This document shows positions 1 through 8,074 of a DNA stretch of 64,000 nucleotides, piece after piece. Source of the stretch: JBEVJC01 sp040510375 (GTDB lineage Bacteria > Bacteroidota > Bacteroidia > Chitinophagales > Chitinophagaceae). Made by a program: the position numbers and the translations under genes. The notes below the pieces were generated by a model. That model had not been told where the DNA came from. It searched no databases and saw nothing but the letters and a program-made list of their open reading frames with translations. How positions within the stretch are numbered: position 1 is the stretch's first letter; each line of letters opens with the position of its first letter. The stretch lies in contig JBEVJC010000012.1 of assembly GCA_040510375.1 (NCBI GenBank), positions 1 through 64,000 of the forward strand, given 5' to 3'.

Positions 1-884
1 ACTTTGATCATCTTGGTTATGGCGAAGATGGTAACAGTATGTTGCGCACTGGTGAAAAAATGATTCACAACGGAGCTGATGATAATGCAAGTGGTACAGC
101 TGCCATGATTGAACTTGCCAGGTTGCTGAAGGCATCGAAGCAAAAAAATAATAATTACCTTTTCATTGCTTTTTCTGGCGAGGAACTCGGACTTTTTGGA
201 TCGAAATATTTTACCGAGCATCCGACGGTTGAACTGGTGAAGGTTAATTATATGATCAATCTTGATATGGTTGGAAGGCTGAATGACAGCACGCATACGC
301 TGGCTGTTGGCGGGTTTGGTACTTCACCGCAATGGGCATCAGTAATCAGGCCTTCGGAAAAAAACCTTCCGTTCAGTATAAAGATCGATTCAAGCGGCAG
401 CGGTCCGAGTGATCATACTTCTTTTTACCGGAAGGATATTCCTGTACTGTTTTTTTTCACGGGGCAGCACAAGGACTACCATCGTCCGACTGATGATGCT
501 GAACGGATCAACTATGAAGGTGAACTCAGTATCATCCGTTATATCAACCGGATCATTACTGAGCTGAATAAAACAAATACAAAACTGGTTTTCCTGAAAA
601 CACGCGAGGTGTCGGTGGGGATGTCGTCGTTTAAAGTAACGATGGGAATCATCCCTGATTATATGTATGAAGGCAAAGGGGTCCGGGCCGATGGCGTTTC
701 GGAAGGACGACCTGCTTTTAACGCCGGACTGAAAAAAGGCGATGTGATTATCCGTCTCGGACTGTATAATGTCACTTCAATGGAGACCTACATGCAGGCA
801 TTAAATAAATTTAACAAGGGAGATAAAACGAAAGTCATATTCAAACGTGGAAATGAAACCATTGAATCGGACGTTCAGTTTTAA
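1..884 (+). CDS. M28-family zinc aminopeptidase with C-terminal PDZ domain (5' partial)
   Basis: The gene enters from outside the window: an open frame runs from base 3 (FDHLGYGEDG) without a start, so the ATG at 39 is internal. Visible M28 metal sites in order are the end of an HxDH-like motif (FDHLG), the bridging Asp in DDNASGTA, the catalytic and ligand Glu pair in GEELGLFGSKYF, the Asp in NLDMVGR, and the final His region in SDHTSFY and KDYHRPTDD. A PDZ domain fills roughly the last 80 residues (GVSEGRPAFNAGLKKGDVI). The family removes N-terminal residues from peptides; members of this build are usually exported, but the signal peptide would lie upstream of the window. The stop codon TAA shares its last base with the ATG of the next gene, so the two are probably translationally coupled. 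Confidence 0.93.
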   Translation, partial: FDHLGYGEDGNSMLRTGEKMIHNGADDNASGTAAMIELARLLKASKQKNNNYLFIAFSGEELGLFGSKYFTEHPTVELVKVNYMINLDMVGRLNDSTHTLAVGGFGTSPQWASVIRPSEKNLPFSIKIDSSGSGPSDHTSFYRKDIPVLFFFTGQHKDYHRPTDDAERINYEGELSIIRYINRIITELNKTNTKLVFLKTREVSVGMSSFKVTMGIIPDYMYEGKGVRADGVSEGRPAFNAGLKKGDVIIRLGLYNVTSMETYMQALNKFNKGDKTKVIFKRGNETIESDVQF

Positions 885-1351
885 TGACTAACTTAGGCAG
901 GATGTCGGACCGCAGTTTTAAATTATCACTTAACAATCATGATCTCGCAGAAGCATTCTTTGAGGATACGCGGCTGCTTGGCATCATGGCGCCCGTGAAG
1001 ATCTACCAGTTCTGCTGGCAACTCAATAATCTCCTGGGGATGGATTTCCGCATAAACCATGATATTGAGATAGGTCTCAAAAAGAAAAAGCGCGACTATT
1101 TTTTTTCTGTTTATCAATACAACGAACCCTCAACGGTACTTTGCCATTTCCTTTATAATAACCAGTTTGATGGAGAGTACCTGCTTCCTGAGTTCAAGCA
1201 TCTTGATTTCCTGTGGCTGATGAAAGATGATCAGGTAAAGGAAGAATATTTCCAGCAGGTGATCAGTTCAATCCGGTCGCTGGCCGGCGTACAACTGGTG
1301 ACCGAGCTCACCAATGAAAAAATCCGCAATAAAGAACACCTGGTATTTTAG
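884..1351 (+). CDS. IPExxxVDY-like family protein
   Basis: A 155-residue soluble protein whose start overlaps the stop of the M28 gene (TAATG). It contains LPEFKHLDF at about residues 100-108, a conservative version of the signature that names the Bacteroidota IPExxxVDY family, and the size matches that family. No enzymatic motif, signal peptide or membrane segment is visible. The function of the family is unknown to me. Assignment rests on the signature plus length and phylum; the coupling to a peptidase gene is seen, but its meaning is open. Confidence 0.72.
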   Translation: MTNLGRMSDRSFKLSLNNHDLAEAFFEDTRLLGIMAPVKIYQFCWQLNNLLGMDFRINHDIEIGLKKKKRDYFFSVYQYNEPSTVLCHFLYNNQFDGEYLLPEFKHLDFLWLMKDDQVKEEYFQQVISSIRSLAGVQLVTELTNEKIRNKEHLVF

Positions 1352-1374
1352 CCCGATAATTGTGTGAACTAAGA

Positions 1375-1396
1375 GTGCCCGCAGGGACACGTTTTT
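1375..1396 (+). terminator. weak candidate intrinsic terminator
   Basis: GTGCCC and GGGACAC form a short stem with one mismatch and a four-base loop, followed by GTTTTTA. It sits 24 bases after the IPExxxVDY-like gene and just before the pterin dehydratase gene. The stem is short, so it may be only a partial terminator. Confidence 0.35.
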
Positions 1397-1420
1397 ATTC
1401 ACCGGTTAAAACAAGTGATC

Positions 1421-1675
1421 ATGTGGAAAGAAAACAACAACAAATTATACCAGCTGTTCCGGTTCCGCGACTTCCGCGAAGCGTTTGATTTTATGACACA
1501 GGTTGCCGCTGAAGCGGAGAAGATGAACCATCATCCGGAGTGGAAGAATGTATATAATGTAGTGGAGATCTGGTTGAGCACCCATGATGCGGGAGATGTG
1601 GTAACAGAAAAAGACCACACACTCGCAAAACGGATCGATGCATTATTACCTGAGGGACGCAGGGTGAAGGCCTGA
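1421..1675 (+). CDS. phhB: 4a-hydroxytetrahydrobiopterin dehydratase (pterin carbinolamine dehydratase)
   Basis: An 84-residue protein that matches the whole pterin carbinolamine dehydratase fold. The active-site region reads MNHHPEWKNVYNVVEIWLST followed by HDAG, the family's [EN]xxxHHPxxxxxYnxVxixLxTHdxgG pattern with the two catalytic His and the third His in STHDAG. The enzyme dehydrates 4a-hydroxytetrahydropterin to recycle the cofactor of aromatic amino acid hydroxylases. The ATG at 1421 is preferred; a GTG six bases upstream (1415) is also in frame. No hydroxylase gene lies nearby, so it may act in general pterin repair here. Confidence 0.88.
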   Translation: MWKENNNKLYQLFRFRDFREAFDFMTQVAAEAEKMNHHPEWKNVYNVVEIWLSTHDAGDVVTEKDHTLAKRIDALLPEGRRVKA

Positions 1676-1677
1676 AT

Positions 1678-3216
1678 TTATTTAACAGGGATGGTGCGTC
1701 TTAAAATAATTGCGGCGTTCTTTGTCAGGTCGGCACTGAAGCGGATCTGGTGCGTTGTTTCGCCATCCTTCACAACCAGTAGACCGGTATTTGGCGGATA
1801 CTTTCCCAGGTTTTCTGCATAAAGAACCAGGAGTAATTTTTCCTGTCCGGCCGGGGTTGCTATAGTAGTCCGAAGTGCAGATGCTTTAAGAACCTGGCGA
1901 GAGAGTATGATCTCTCCGTTCAGGAGCACACTGACGGTATCGCCGTCAACTTCGCCGTTATCGTAAAGGGTAAGTTCGAGGCTATCGCCCTGGAAAAAAA
2001 TTTCCGTTGCCATAGTGTTCACGCGGGCATTGATTTCTGCAGCGGGGACTTTAGGAGAAATTGCTACAACCGGAATGGTATTCTTTTCTGGTGCTTTGTT
2101 TTTTATATCTTCTGCTTTGACTGATGTTGTTGGTTCCTTCTGTGTGTTTGAAGAAGCAACAGAAGTTTCTTTCTGCTGGGAAGAGCTGCCCGTTTTATTT
2201 TCAGAAGAACTACCTGGTGTATTTGTTGTTGCGGTGAGCGGCGGATTTATTGTTGAATTAACAGGCGGGTTTTTTGTCGTGTTGCCCGAAGGGTCTACGG
2301 TTGTGTTGGCAGAATTTTTTGTTGTGTTGGCCTTTGAGTTGATTGTTGTGTCGGCTATAGAATTTTTTGTTGTATTGCCAGAAGGATCTATGGTTGTGTT
2401 GGCAGAATGTTTTGCAGTGTTCGCCTTTGAGTTGATTGCTGTGTCGGCTAAAGAATTTTTTGCTGAATTTCCTGAAGGATTTATGGTGGTGTTGGCCGGA
2501 GAATTTTTTGTTGTATTACCTGTTGGGTTGTTGGTCGAATCTGCTACGGGACTTTTTTCTTTATTGCCTGAAGTGATGCTGGTCTGATCTTTTGTCGTTG
2601 AATTGTCCGGAGCTTTAGAACTGGCGGGTGTAATTGCTATATTATTGTCGGGAGTGTTGACCGCAAGGGCAGCTTCTACATTCGGATTTTTATTGGTTGC
2701 ATTACCAAGGTCCAGTCCCTTGTTAAGTGTAAGTTCTTCCAGGTGTGCAAAAATCCTGGAAGCGGTCGGGTCCGTTTCTTCCTTCAGCACCACAGCACCG
2801 GTTATAGCGTAATATTTTTTTGTCTTGTTGGTCGACCATTTTCCATCGAGGTGCCAGGTTGAATCCTGCTTGTTCATGTGAAAGGTGGTGGTCACTTTCA
2901 CTCCTTTGTCAATACGTCCAGGAAAATTATAGGATATAACCTCGTCATCTTTTATCTCACAGGTCTCGCCGTCTACTTTTCCGGTCACCCTTTTTAAAAC
3001 ATAATAAAGTGTATCGCGTACAATGAATGTAGTGCGGGAGTAACCATATACTTTTTCGCGGTACTGGGTAAGGGCGATTTCAAAAGACTGATCGCGTCGA
3101 ACCGTATTACTGTCATTGCTGATCTTACCCGTCCAGACTCCGGTAAGCGTTTTTTGCGCATGGAAAACCAGGGGAAGCAAACAAAGGGCAAGCAGGTATA
3201 TGATCTTTCTGTTCAT
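1678..3216 (-). CDS. secreted protein with Asn/Thr-rich tandem-repeat linker
   Basis: The start chosen is the ATG at 3216 because it gives a clean signal peptide (MNRKIIYLLALCLLPLVFHA, cleaved before QKTLTG); the frame stays open 20 codons further upstream. After the signal, about 130 residues look like a beta-rich domain (GVWTGKIS, then a FEIALTQY-type strand), of the sort seen in Bacteroidota proteins that begin with a ligand or lipid-binding fold. A low-complexity linker of about 200 residues follows, rich in Asn, Thr, Ser, Lys and Pro and built partly of a 31-residue repeat. The C-terminal 110 residues form another beta-rich domain (FFQGDSLELTLYDNGEVDGD) resembling a small lectin- or CBM-like fold. 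Product 512 residues, no catalytic motif recognised. Function unknown; probably periplasmic or surface. Confidence 0.75.
   Translation of the reverse strand: MNRKIIYLLALCLLPLVFHAQKTLTGVWTGKISNDSNTVRRDQSFEIALTQYREKVYGYSRTTFIVRDTLYYVLKRVTGKVDGETCEIKDDEVISYNFPGRIDKGVKVTTTFHMNKQDSTWHLDGKWSTNKTKKYYAITGAVVLKEETDPTASRIFAHLEELTLNKGLDLGNATNKNPNVEAALAVNTPDNNIAITPASSKAPDNSTTKDQTSITSGNKEKSPVADSTNNPTGNTTKNSPANTTINPSGNSAKNSLADTAINSKANTAKHSANTTIDPSGNTTKNSIADTTINSKANTTKNSANTTVDPSGNTTKNPPVNSTINPPLTATTNTPGSSSENKTGSSSQQKETSVASSNTQKEPTTSVKAEDIKNKAPEKNTIPVVAISPKVPAAEINARVNTMATEIFFQGDSLELTLYDNGEVDGDTVSVLLNGEIILSRQVLKASALRTTIATPAGQEKLLLVLYAENLGKYPPNTGLLVVKDGETTHQIRFSADLTKNAAIILRRTIPVK
2240..2530 (-). repeat. in-frame 93-bp tandem repeat inside the secreted protein gene
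   Basis: Three anchor points, at 2281, 2374 and 2467 on the plus strand, are spaced exactly 93 bp apart, with partial copies on both sides. The unit encodes 31 residues of the type NTTIDPSGNTTKNSIADTT plus INSKANTTKNSA. Because 93 is a multiple of three, copy changes keep the frame, so linker length can vary without breaking the protein. Confidence 0.88.
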
Positions 3217-3279
3217 AATATAAAACTCGGCCACAATATAACGAAGGATGTCCCGGCAGATTGCACTACGGGACAAAAC

Positions 3280-3335
3280 TTGCTCCTGTGGCGTTTATTT
3301 GCGTTAATCCGTTTCGTAAACTTATGCAGGAGCAA
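3280..3335. other. nested inverted repeat in the spacer between rho and the secreted protein gene
   Basis: TTGCTCCTG (3280-3288) is complementary to CAGGAGCAA (3327-3335), and inside it GTTTA pairs with TAAAC, giving a two-tier stem. It lies in the 276-bp spacer upstream of the minus-strand secreted protein and downstream of the rho terminator. It could be a structured leader, a protein-binding site or a small RNA; I see no promoter strong enough to decide. Confidence 0.4.
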
Positions 3336-3433
3336 ACAAAAAATCCAGCAAACCGCGGAAAACATACGATCCACGAGGGGGGCGGTTGGCCGCATTGACG
3401 ACGGAAAATAAACAGATCCGGGACAGGTTCAAC

Positions 3434-3475
3434 CAAAAAAAAAGAGGCTCTATCACGCATGGATAGAGCCTCTTT
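3434..3475 (-). terminator. Rho-independent terminator of rho
   Basis: A perfect 14-bp stem (3441-3454 with 3462-3475) encloses a 7-base loop. Read on the minus strand it is followed by a run of T (the A run at 3434-3443 on the plus strand). It lies 18 bases after the rho stop codon, so rho itself is terminated by an intrinsic signal. Confidence 0.92.
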
Positions 3476-3492
3476 AAAATATTTAATTTGTA

Positions 3493-5241
3493 TTAGCGGT
3501 TCATGCTTGCCAGGAACTCTTCGTTGCTCTTGGTGCCCTTCATGCGGCTTTGCAATTCGCGCATTGCTTCTTCGGGATTCATATCTGCGAGGAATACACG
3601 CAGCAGGTTCATTCTTTGTAATACATCGCGGTCGAGCAGGAGATCGTCGCGGCGGGTAGAAGAAGAAACAAGATCAATAGCCGGATAAACACGTTTATTG
3701 GCCAGGCGCCTGTCGAGTTGTAATTCCATGTTACCTGTTCCCTTGAATTCTTCAAAGATTACCTCATCCATCTTACTTCCTGTATCTACCAGGGCAGTAG
3801 CGATGATGGTCAGTGAACCACCGTTTTCAATCTTACGGGCAGCACCAAAAAATTGTTTGGGCTTCTGCATGGCGTTTGCTTCCACACCACCGGAAAGAAC
3901 CTTACCTGACGAAGGGGCTACAGTATTGTGTGCGCGGGCCAGACGTGTGATAGAATCAAGAAGGATTACCACATCATGTCCGCACTCAACCAGTCGTTTT
4001 GCTTTTTGCAGGGCAATGGTAGAAACCTTTACGTGTTTTTCAGCTGGTTCATCAAAGGTGGATGCAATAACTTCTGCACGCACACTTCTTTCCATATCGG
4101 TCACCTCTTCCGGACGTTCGTCTACCAGTACGATCATCAGGTAACATTCGGGGTGATTCGCAGCGATTGCGTTGGCCACAGCTTTAAGCAACATCGTTTT
4201 ACCGGTCTTTGGCTGCGCAACGATCAATCCGCGCTGACCCTTACCTATCGGGGTAAACAAATCAATAATTCGGGTAGAAATATCACCGGCGGTTGTAAAG
4301 AGATTCAGTTTCTCAAAAGGGAACAATGGAGTCAGGTAATCGAATGGCACACGGTCGCGAACTTCTTCCGGACTCTTTCCATTGATAGCATCCACTTTCA
4401 GGAGTGCGAAATATTTTTCGCCTTCTTTTGGCGGACGAACCGAACCCTGAACGGTATCTCCCGTCTTGAGACCAAATAACTTGATCTGTGAAGGGGATAC
4501 ATAAACATCATCCGGGGAAGAGAGATAGTTATAATCTGATGAACGGAGGAATCCATAACCATCGGGCATCATTTCAAGTACGCCTTCTGAAAGAATCACT
4601 CCATCAAACTCGATATTAAAATTAGGTTCCCTGCGGGGCTGCTGGGGCCGTCCACCCTGGTTGGGAGTATTGCTATTTGGATTGCTATTTGGATTGCTGT
4701 TGGGGTTGTTGTTGGCATTATTATTACCGCCACTGTTCTGACTGCCCTGTTGCTGACCAGCATTGTCGTTGGCAAAATATTGGCCTGCGTTTTCGTTAAA
4801 ATTCTGCTGATCGGGATTAACCGTTGTTTTGTTAACCTCGGGTATTGCCCGCTCCTGCACAGGTTCTGCGTTAGCTTCTGCTTCTTCGGAACTTTCTTTT
4901 CCTTCGGCTTTTTTCCGGCCACGTTTTACAGGAGCTACTTTTTCTTCTTTCCTGGCAATGGGCGCCACTACCTTCCTGATTGGCTTTTTTTCTTCACCTG
5001 AATCTTCAACAATGGCTTCTTCAGTGCCTGTGGATGTTGAAGTTTTAACGATCCGTTTACGCTTTCCCTTGTCTTCCGGTTGAGCGCTGCTGGTCCTGGC
5101 ATCGGCGATAGCCTGCCCATCAAGGATCTTATAGACCAGTCCCTGTTTGTCCAATTTTTTTGCGTTGGGGATATTTAACTGCTCAGCAATGTCTAGCAGT
5201 TCTGGAACGAGCATGTCGTTCAGTTGCAGAATGTCGTACAT
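3493..5241 (-). CDS. rho: transcription termination factor Rho with Asn-rich insertion
   Basis: A 582-residue hexameric RNA-DNA helicase, far longer than the roughly 420 residues of E. coli Rho. Order: N-terminal helical domain (residues 1-45, LNIPNAKKLDKQGLVYKIL); a charged and then Asn/Gln-rich disordered insertion (about 55-205, with NPNSNPNSNPNSN and GGNNNANNN runs); the cold-shock-like primary RNA-binding site (DGYGFLRSSDYNYLSSPDDV); Walker A in QPKTGKT; Walker B in VVILLDSITRLARA; and the Q/R-loop region (FKGTGNMELQLDRRLANKRV). Catalytic residues look intact. Long Asn-rich insertions are known from Bacteroidota Rho, and in Bacteroides thetaiotaomicron the disordered region has been linked to phase separation. 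The gene stands alone, diverging from asnS, with its own terminator. Confidence 0.97.
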   Translation of the reverse strand: MYDILQLNDMLVPELLDIAEQLNIPNAKKLDKQGLVYKILDGQAIADARTSSAQPEDKGKRKRIVKTSTSTGTEEAIVEDSGEEKKPIRKVVAPIARKEEKVAPVKRGRKKAEGKESSEEAEANAEPVQERAIPEVNKTTVNPDQQNFNENAGQYFANDNAGQQQGSQNSGGNNNANNNPNSNPNSNPNSNTPNQGGRPQQPRREPNFNIEFDGVILSEGVLEMMPDGYGFLRSSDYNYLSSPDDVYVSPSQIKLFGLKTGDTVQGSVRPPKEGEKYFALLKVDAINGKSPEEVRDRVPFDYLTPLFPFEKLNLFTTAGDISTRIIDLFTPIGKGQRGLIVAQPKTGKTMLLKAVANAIAANHPECYLMIVLVDERPEEVTDMERSVRAEVIASTFDEPAEKHVKVSTIALQKAKRLVECGHDVVILLDSITRLARAHNTVAPSSGKVLSGGVEANAMQKPKQFFGAARKIENGGSLTIIATALVDTGSKMDEVIFEEFKGTGNMELQLDRRLANKRVYPAIDLVSSSTRRDDLLLDRDVLQRMNLLRVFLADMNPEEAMRELQSRMKGTKSNEEFLASMNR

Positions 5242-5627
5242 AGAAAATCTTGAAGTTTAACACAGTACCTCGATCACGAAGGTTGAAAAAAAGGGTAAAA
5301 AGGTTGATTTTTTTTGAATGGAATGCGTAAGCTCTGGCAGTTTAAAAGAGAGTGTCGTTCCTGTCAGTCGTCTTTCCAGTGCAATTATACGCTCTTTTTG
5401 GGGAATAAAAAAAAATTTGGGTCCCGGATTTCCGGGGGAAAAGCCCAGGAATGCCCGTGCTGCGCGGATTCCAGCCAGGTGTTCTCCGGCACCAATCAAA
5501 TTCCCGGACACCCGGGGACGCGATAAAGGGTCTTTTTTTCCGGGAACCAAAAACAAACCTGGAATGAGAAACATCAGGCGCTGTATTATTTATTCGGCAT
5601 TAATGGCCGAAGGGCAGGGTCAAACTT
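5242..5627 (-). promoter_or_regulatory. long rho leader / rho-asnS divergent spacer
   Basis: About 390 bases without a gene. On the minus strand, upstream of rho, it holds a possible -7 element (TATAATTG, one mismatch to TAnnTTTG) around 5392-5399. Farther up are GC-rich inverted repeats, including CCCGGA-TT-TCCGGG (near 5422-5435) and paired TTCCCGGA/TCCGGGAA arms (near 5500-5545). Long untranslated leaders of rho genes are known in other bacteria to support Rho-dependent autoregulation; whether that happens here is inference. No open frame in the stretch has a recognisable product. Confidence 0.45.
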
Positions 5628-5635
5628 TATCTTTG
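5628..5635 (+). promoter_or_regulatory. Bacteroidota-type -7 promoter element for asnS
   Basis: TATCTTTG matches the TAnnTTTG consensus of Bacteroidota primary-sigma promoters and lies 20 bases before the asnS ATG, which gives a very short 5' UTR. A clear TTG-type -33 element at the right spacing is not obvious. Confidence 0.6.
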
Positions 5636-5655
5636 CCATCCGAAATTTCAATTTT

Positions 5656-7113
5656 ATGTTCAACAAACGAATCAAGGTAAAAGAGCTGCTGGCACAGGAT
5701 CCACAGGGGCAGGAAGTAACGGTTATGGGATGGGTGCGTACATTCCGCAATAACCAGTTTATCGCGCTCAACGACGGATCAACGAATAATAATCTCCAGA
5801 TAGTGCTTGAACTGGGTAAGTTTGATGAGGCAGTATTGAAACGGCTGACCACTTCGGCTTCCATCAGGGTCCGCGGTAAGGTAATCGCCTCTCTTGGCAA
5901 GGGTCAGAAGATGGACCTGGTGGCAGATGAGCTTGAGATCCTGGGCGACAGTGATGCTGAAAGTTATCCGCTGCAACCTAAAAAACACAGTCTCGAATTC
6001 CTTCGCGAGAAGGCCCACCTTCGTTTCCGCACCAACACGTTTGGTTCGGTATTCCGGGTACGTCATGCACTTGCGTTCGCCGTCCATCAGTTCTTCAATG
6101 AAAAAGGATTTGTGTACATGCATACGCCAATCATTACGGCAAGTGATGCAGAGGGGGCGGGTGAAACTTTCAGGGTAACCAGTTTTGATGTTGATGGATC
6201 AGCGCCCCGTAACGAAGATGGTTCAGTCAATTTCAAGGAAGATTTTTTCGGTAAATCAACCAATCTCACCGTGAGCGGACAGCTGGAAGGAGAACTGGGA
6301 GCAACTGCGTTTGGGGAGATCTATACATTCGGCCCAACTTTCAGGGCAGAAAATTCGAACACTGCCCGTCACCTGGCGGAGTTCTGGATGATTGAGCCGG
6401 AGATGGCCTTTTTCGACCTGGAAGACAATGCCAACCTCGCAGAAGAGTTTATCCGCTACCTGATCCGGTATGCAATGGAACATACCAGGGAGGACCTGGA
6501 GTTCCTGGCAGCAAGATTACTGGAAGAAGAAAAACAACTTCCACAGGATAAGCGCAGTGAAATGGGGCTGATAGAAAAACTGGAGTTTGTTGCAAACAAC
6601 CAGTTTGAAAGACTCACCTACACCGAAGCAATCGAAATCCTGAGGGAGAGCAATCATAATAAGAAAAAGAAATTCCAGTATCCCATCACGGGCTGGGGAA
6701 TGGACCTGCAAAGTGAACACGAACGGTACCTGGTAGAAAAACATTTTAAAAAACCGGTGATCCTGATGAACTATCCCGCATCAATCAAGGCTTTTTATAT
6801 GCGCCAGAATGATGATGCAACGGAGCAGCACGGGCAAACGGTTGCAGCAATGGATATCCTTGCGCCGGGTATTGGTGAGATTGTTGGCGGATCACAACGT
6901 GAGGAACGGCTGGAGCGTCTGGAAGCGAGGATGAAGGAAATGGGAATCCCTTCTGAAGAACTCTGGTGGTATCTTGATACAAGAAGATTTGGTACGGTGC
7001 CGCATGCCGGCTTTGGGCTTGGCTTTGAGCGGATGGTGCAGTTTGTAACGGGGATGACGAATATCCGTGATGTAATCGCCTTTCCAAGAACGCCAAAAAA
7101 TGCGGAGTTCTGA
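5656..7113 (+). CDS. asnS: asparaginyl-tRNA synthetase
   Basis: A 485-residue class IIb synthetase that charges tRNA-Asn with asparagine. The N-terminal OB fold (residues 15-110, VTVMGWVRTFRNNQF) binds the anticodon. The catalytic domain carries motif 2 (TFRAENSNTARHLAEFWMIE) and motif 3 (GFGLGFERMVQFVTGMTNIR DVIAFPR, split here for length). Its length and motif wording fit AsnRS rather than AspRS. It is transcribed from a promoter with almost no leader, divergent from rho, and ends in a hairpin terminator shared with the converging stress gene. Confidence 0.97.
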   Translation: MFNKRIKVKELLAQDPQGQEVTVMGWVRTFRNNQFIALNDGSTNNNLQIVLELGKFDEAVLKRLTTSASIRVRGKVIASLGKGQKMDLVADELEILGDSDAESYPLQPKKHSLEFLREKAHLRFRTNTFGSVFRVRHALAFAVHQFFNEKGFVYMHTPIITASDAEGAGETFRVTSFDVDGSAPRNEDGSVNFKEDFFGKSTNLTVSGQLEGELGATAFGEIYTFGPTFRAENSNTARHLAEFWMIEPEMAFFDLEDNANLAEEFIRYLIRYAMEHTREDLEFLAARLLEEEKQLPQDKRSEMGLIEKLEFVANNQFERLTYTEAIEILRESNHNKKKKFQYPITGWGMDLQSEHERYLVEKHFKKPVILMNYPASIKAFYMRQNDDATEQHGQTVAAMDILAPGIGEIVGGSQREERLERLEARMKEMGIPSEELWWYLDTRRFGTVPHAGFGLGFERMVQFVTGMTNIRDVIAFPRTPKNAEF

Positions 7114-7131
7114 TCTGGTAAAATTTTTACT

Positions 7132-7163
7132 AAGCTGTATCATAAAAGATGCAGCTTTTTTTT
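7132..7163 (+). terminator. intrinsic terminator of asnS
   Basis: AAGCTGTATC (7132-7141) pairs with GATGCAGCTT (7148-7157) with one mismatch across a six-base loop, followed by a T run. It lies between the converging asnS and universal stress protein genes. Confidence 0.8.
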
Positions 7164-7164
7164 G

Positions 7165-7986
7165 CTATGCATGGATACAAAGAACCGGGATATGTGTAAC
7201 CTGAAGTAGTTCCCTTGTGGAGTTCTTATTAAAGAGTGAGTCAAAAAAAGTATGTTTCCGCGGAAGGGTGATCAGCAGATCGAGATTATTTTTTTCTGTG
7301 TAAGAATTAATCCCCTCGCCTAATTCTGTGTTGTGAAGGTGATGGTAAGTCGGTTTCACTGTCACCAACGACTGCTGCAATACAGGATTGATATGGTCTG
7401 CAGGCAGGTTACTGTTTTCAAATTCCACATGAAGTACATGCAGGGAAGCCCCGAATAATTTTACAATAGACACAATCAGTGGCGCAGCCGTCAGTTCATT
7501 TTCATTTACAAAATCCCAGGCCAGGCCAATTTTTTTTATCCCTTTTCCATACTCCGTTCCTTTTGGAACAGTCAATACCGGATACTCCAGGTGTTTGATT
7601 ACCGATAAGGTGGTGCTTCCGAAAATAGAACGTTCAAACGCGCCATGGCCGGTTGTTCCCATGATTACGATAAACGGATCATTCTTATTGCAGGACTGCT
7701 CCAGTTCCTCGGTAACATCGCCAAGTCTTGCCTCGGTTGTAATCTCAAGTTTATCGGAAGTGATATGGCGCAGATCGTTTTTCAGTGATTCCAGTCGCCG
7801 CTCCGCATTTTCTTCCATTTCTTCAACGGGCACCAATATCGTAGTTGTTTCTGTAACAGATACCGGCACCTGGTACACATGCAGCAGGATCAGTGCAGCG
7901 TCAAGTGCCAATGCCATATCAGCTGCGTAATTGACTGCGCTTAACGCCGTTGGTGAAAAATCGGTTGGAACGATAATGGGTTTCAT
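7165..7986 (-). CDS. tandem universal stress protein (UspA family)
   Basis: The start at 7986 gives MKPIIVPTDFSPTALSAVNY, the classic UspA opening; the frame extends 15 codons upstream without need. Two Usp domains occupy about residues 1-143 and 150-273. The first keeps the ATP-binding signature GxxGxG-9x-G[ST] (GTTGHGAFERSIFGSTT). The second is worn: the nucleotide loop is not recognisable (LPRKHTFFDSLFNKNSTREL). Cytosolic stress protein, probably ATP-binding through one domain only. It converges on asnS and diverges from exbD. Confidence 0.93.
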   Translation of the reverse strand: MKPIIVPTDFSPTALSAVNYAADMALALDAALILLHVYQVPVSVTETTTILVPVEEMEENAERRLESLKNDLRHITSDKLEITTEARLGDVTEELEQSCNKNDPFIVIMGTTGHGAFERSIFGSTTLSVIKHLEYPVLTVPKGTEYGKGIKKIGLAWDFVNENELTAAPLIVSIVKLFGASLHVLHVEFENSNLPADHINPVLQQSLVTVKPTYHHLHNTELGEGINSYTEKNNLDLLITLPRKHTFFDSLFNKNSTRELLQVTHIPVLCIHA

Positions 7987-8074
7987 GCTCTGGTTTTTGT
8001 AAAAATAAAGAAGTACACCGTTATCCGGCATTATGGATTCGGAAGATGGCAGAGTCTTATTAAAAAATTACCAT

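Noticed and set aside
2015..2587. Plus-strand open frame of 190 codons rich in Val, Phe and Glu
   Set aside because: It reads the complement of the Asn/Thr-rich linker; its repeats are those of the minus-strand gene.
5656..5700. T-box leader for asnS
   Set aside because: The promoter is 20 bases from the start codon, leaving no room, and T-boxes are not typical of Bacteroidota.
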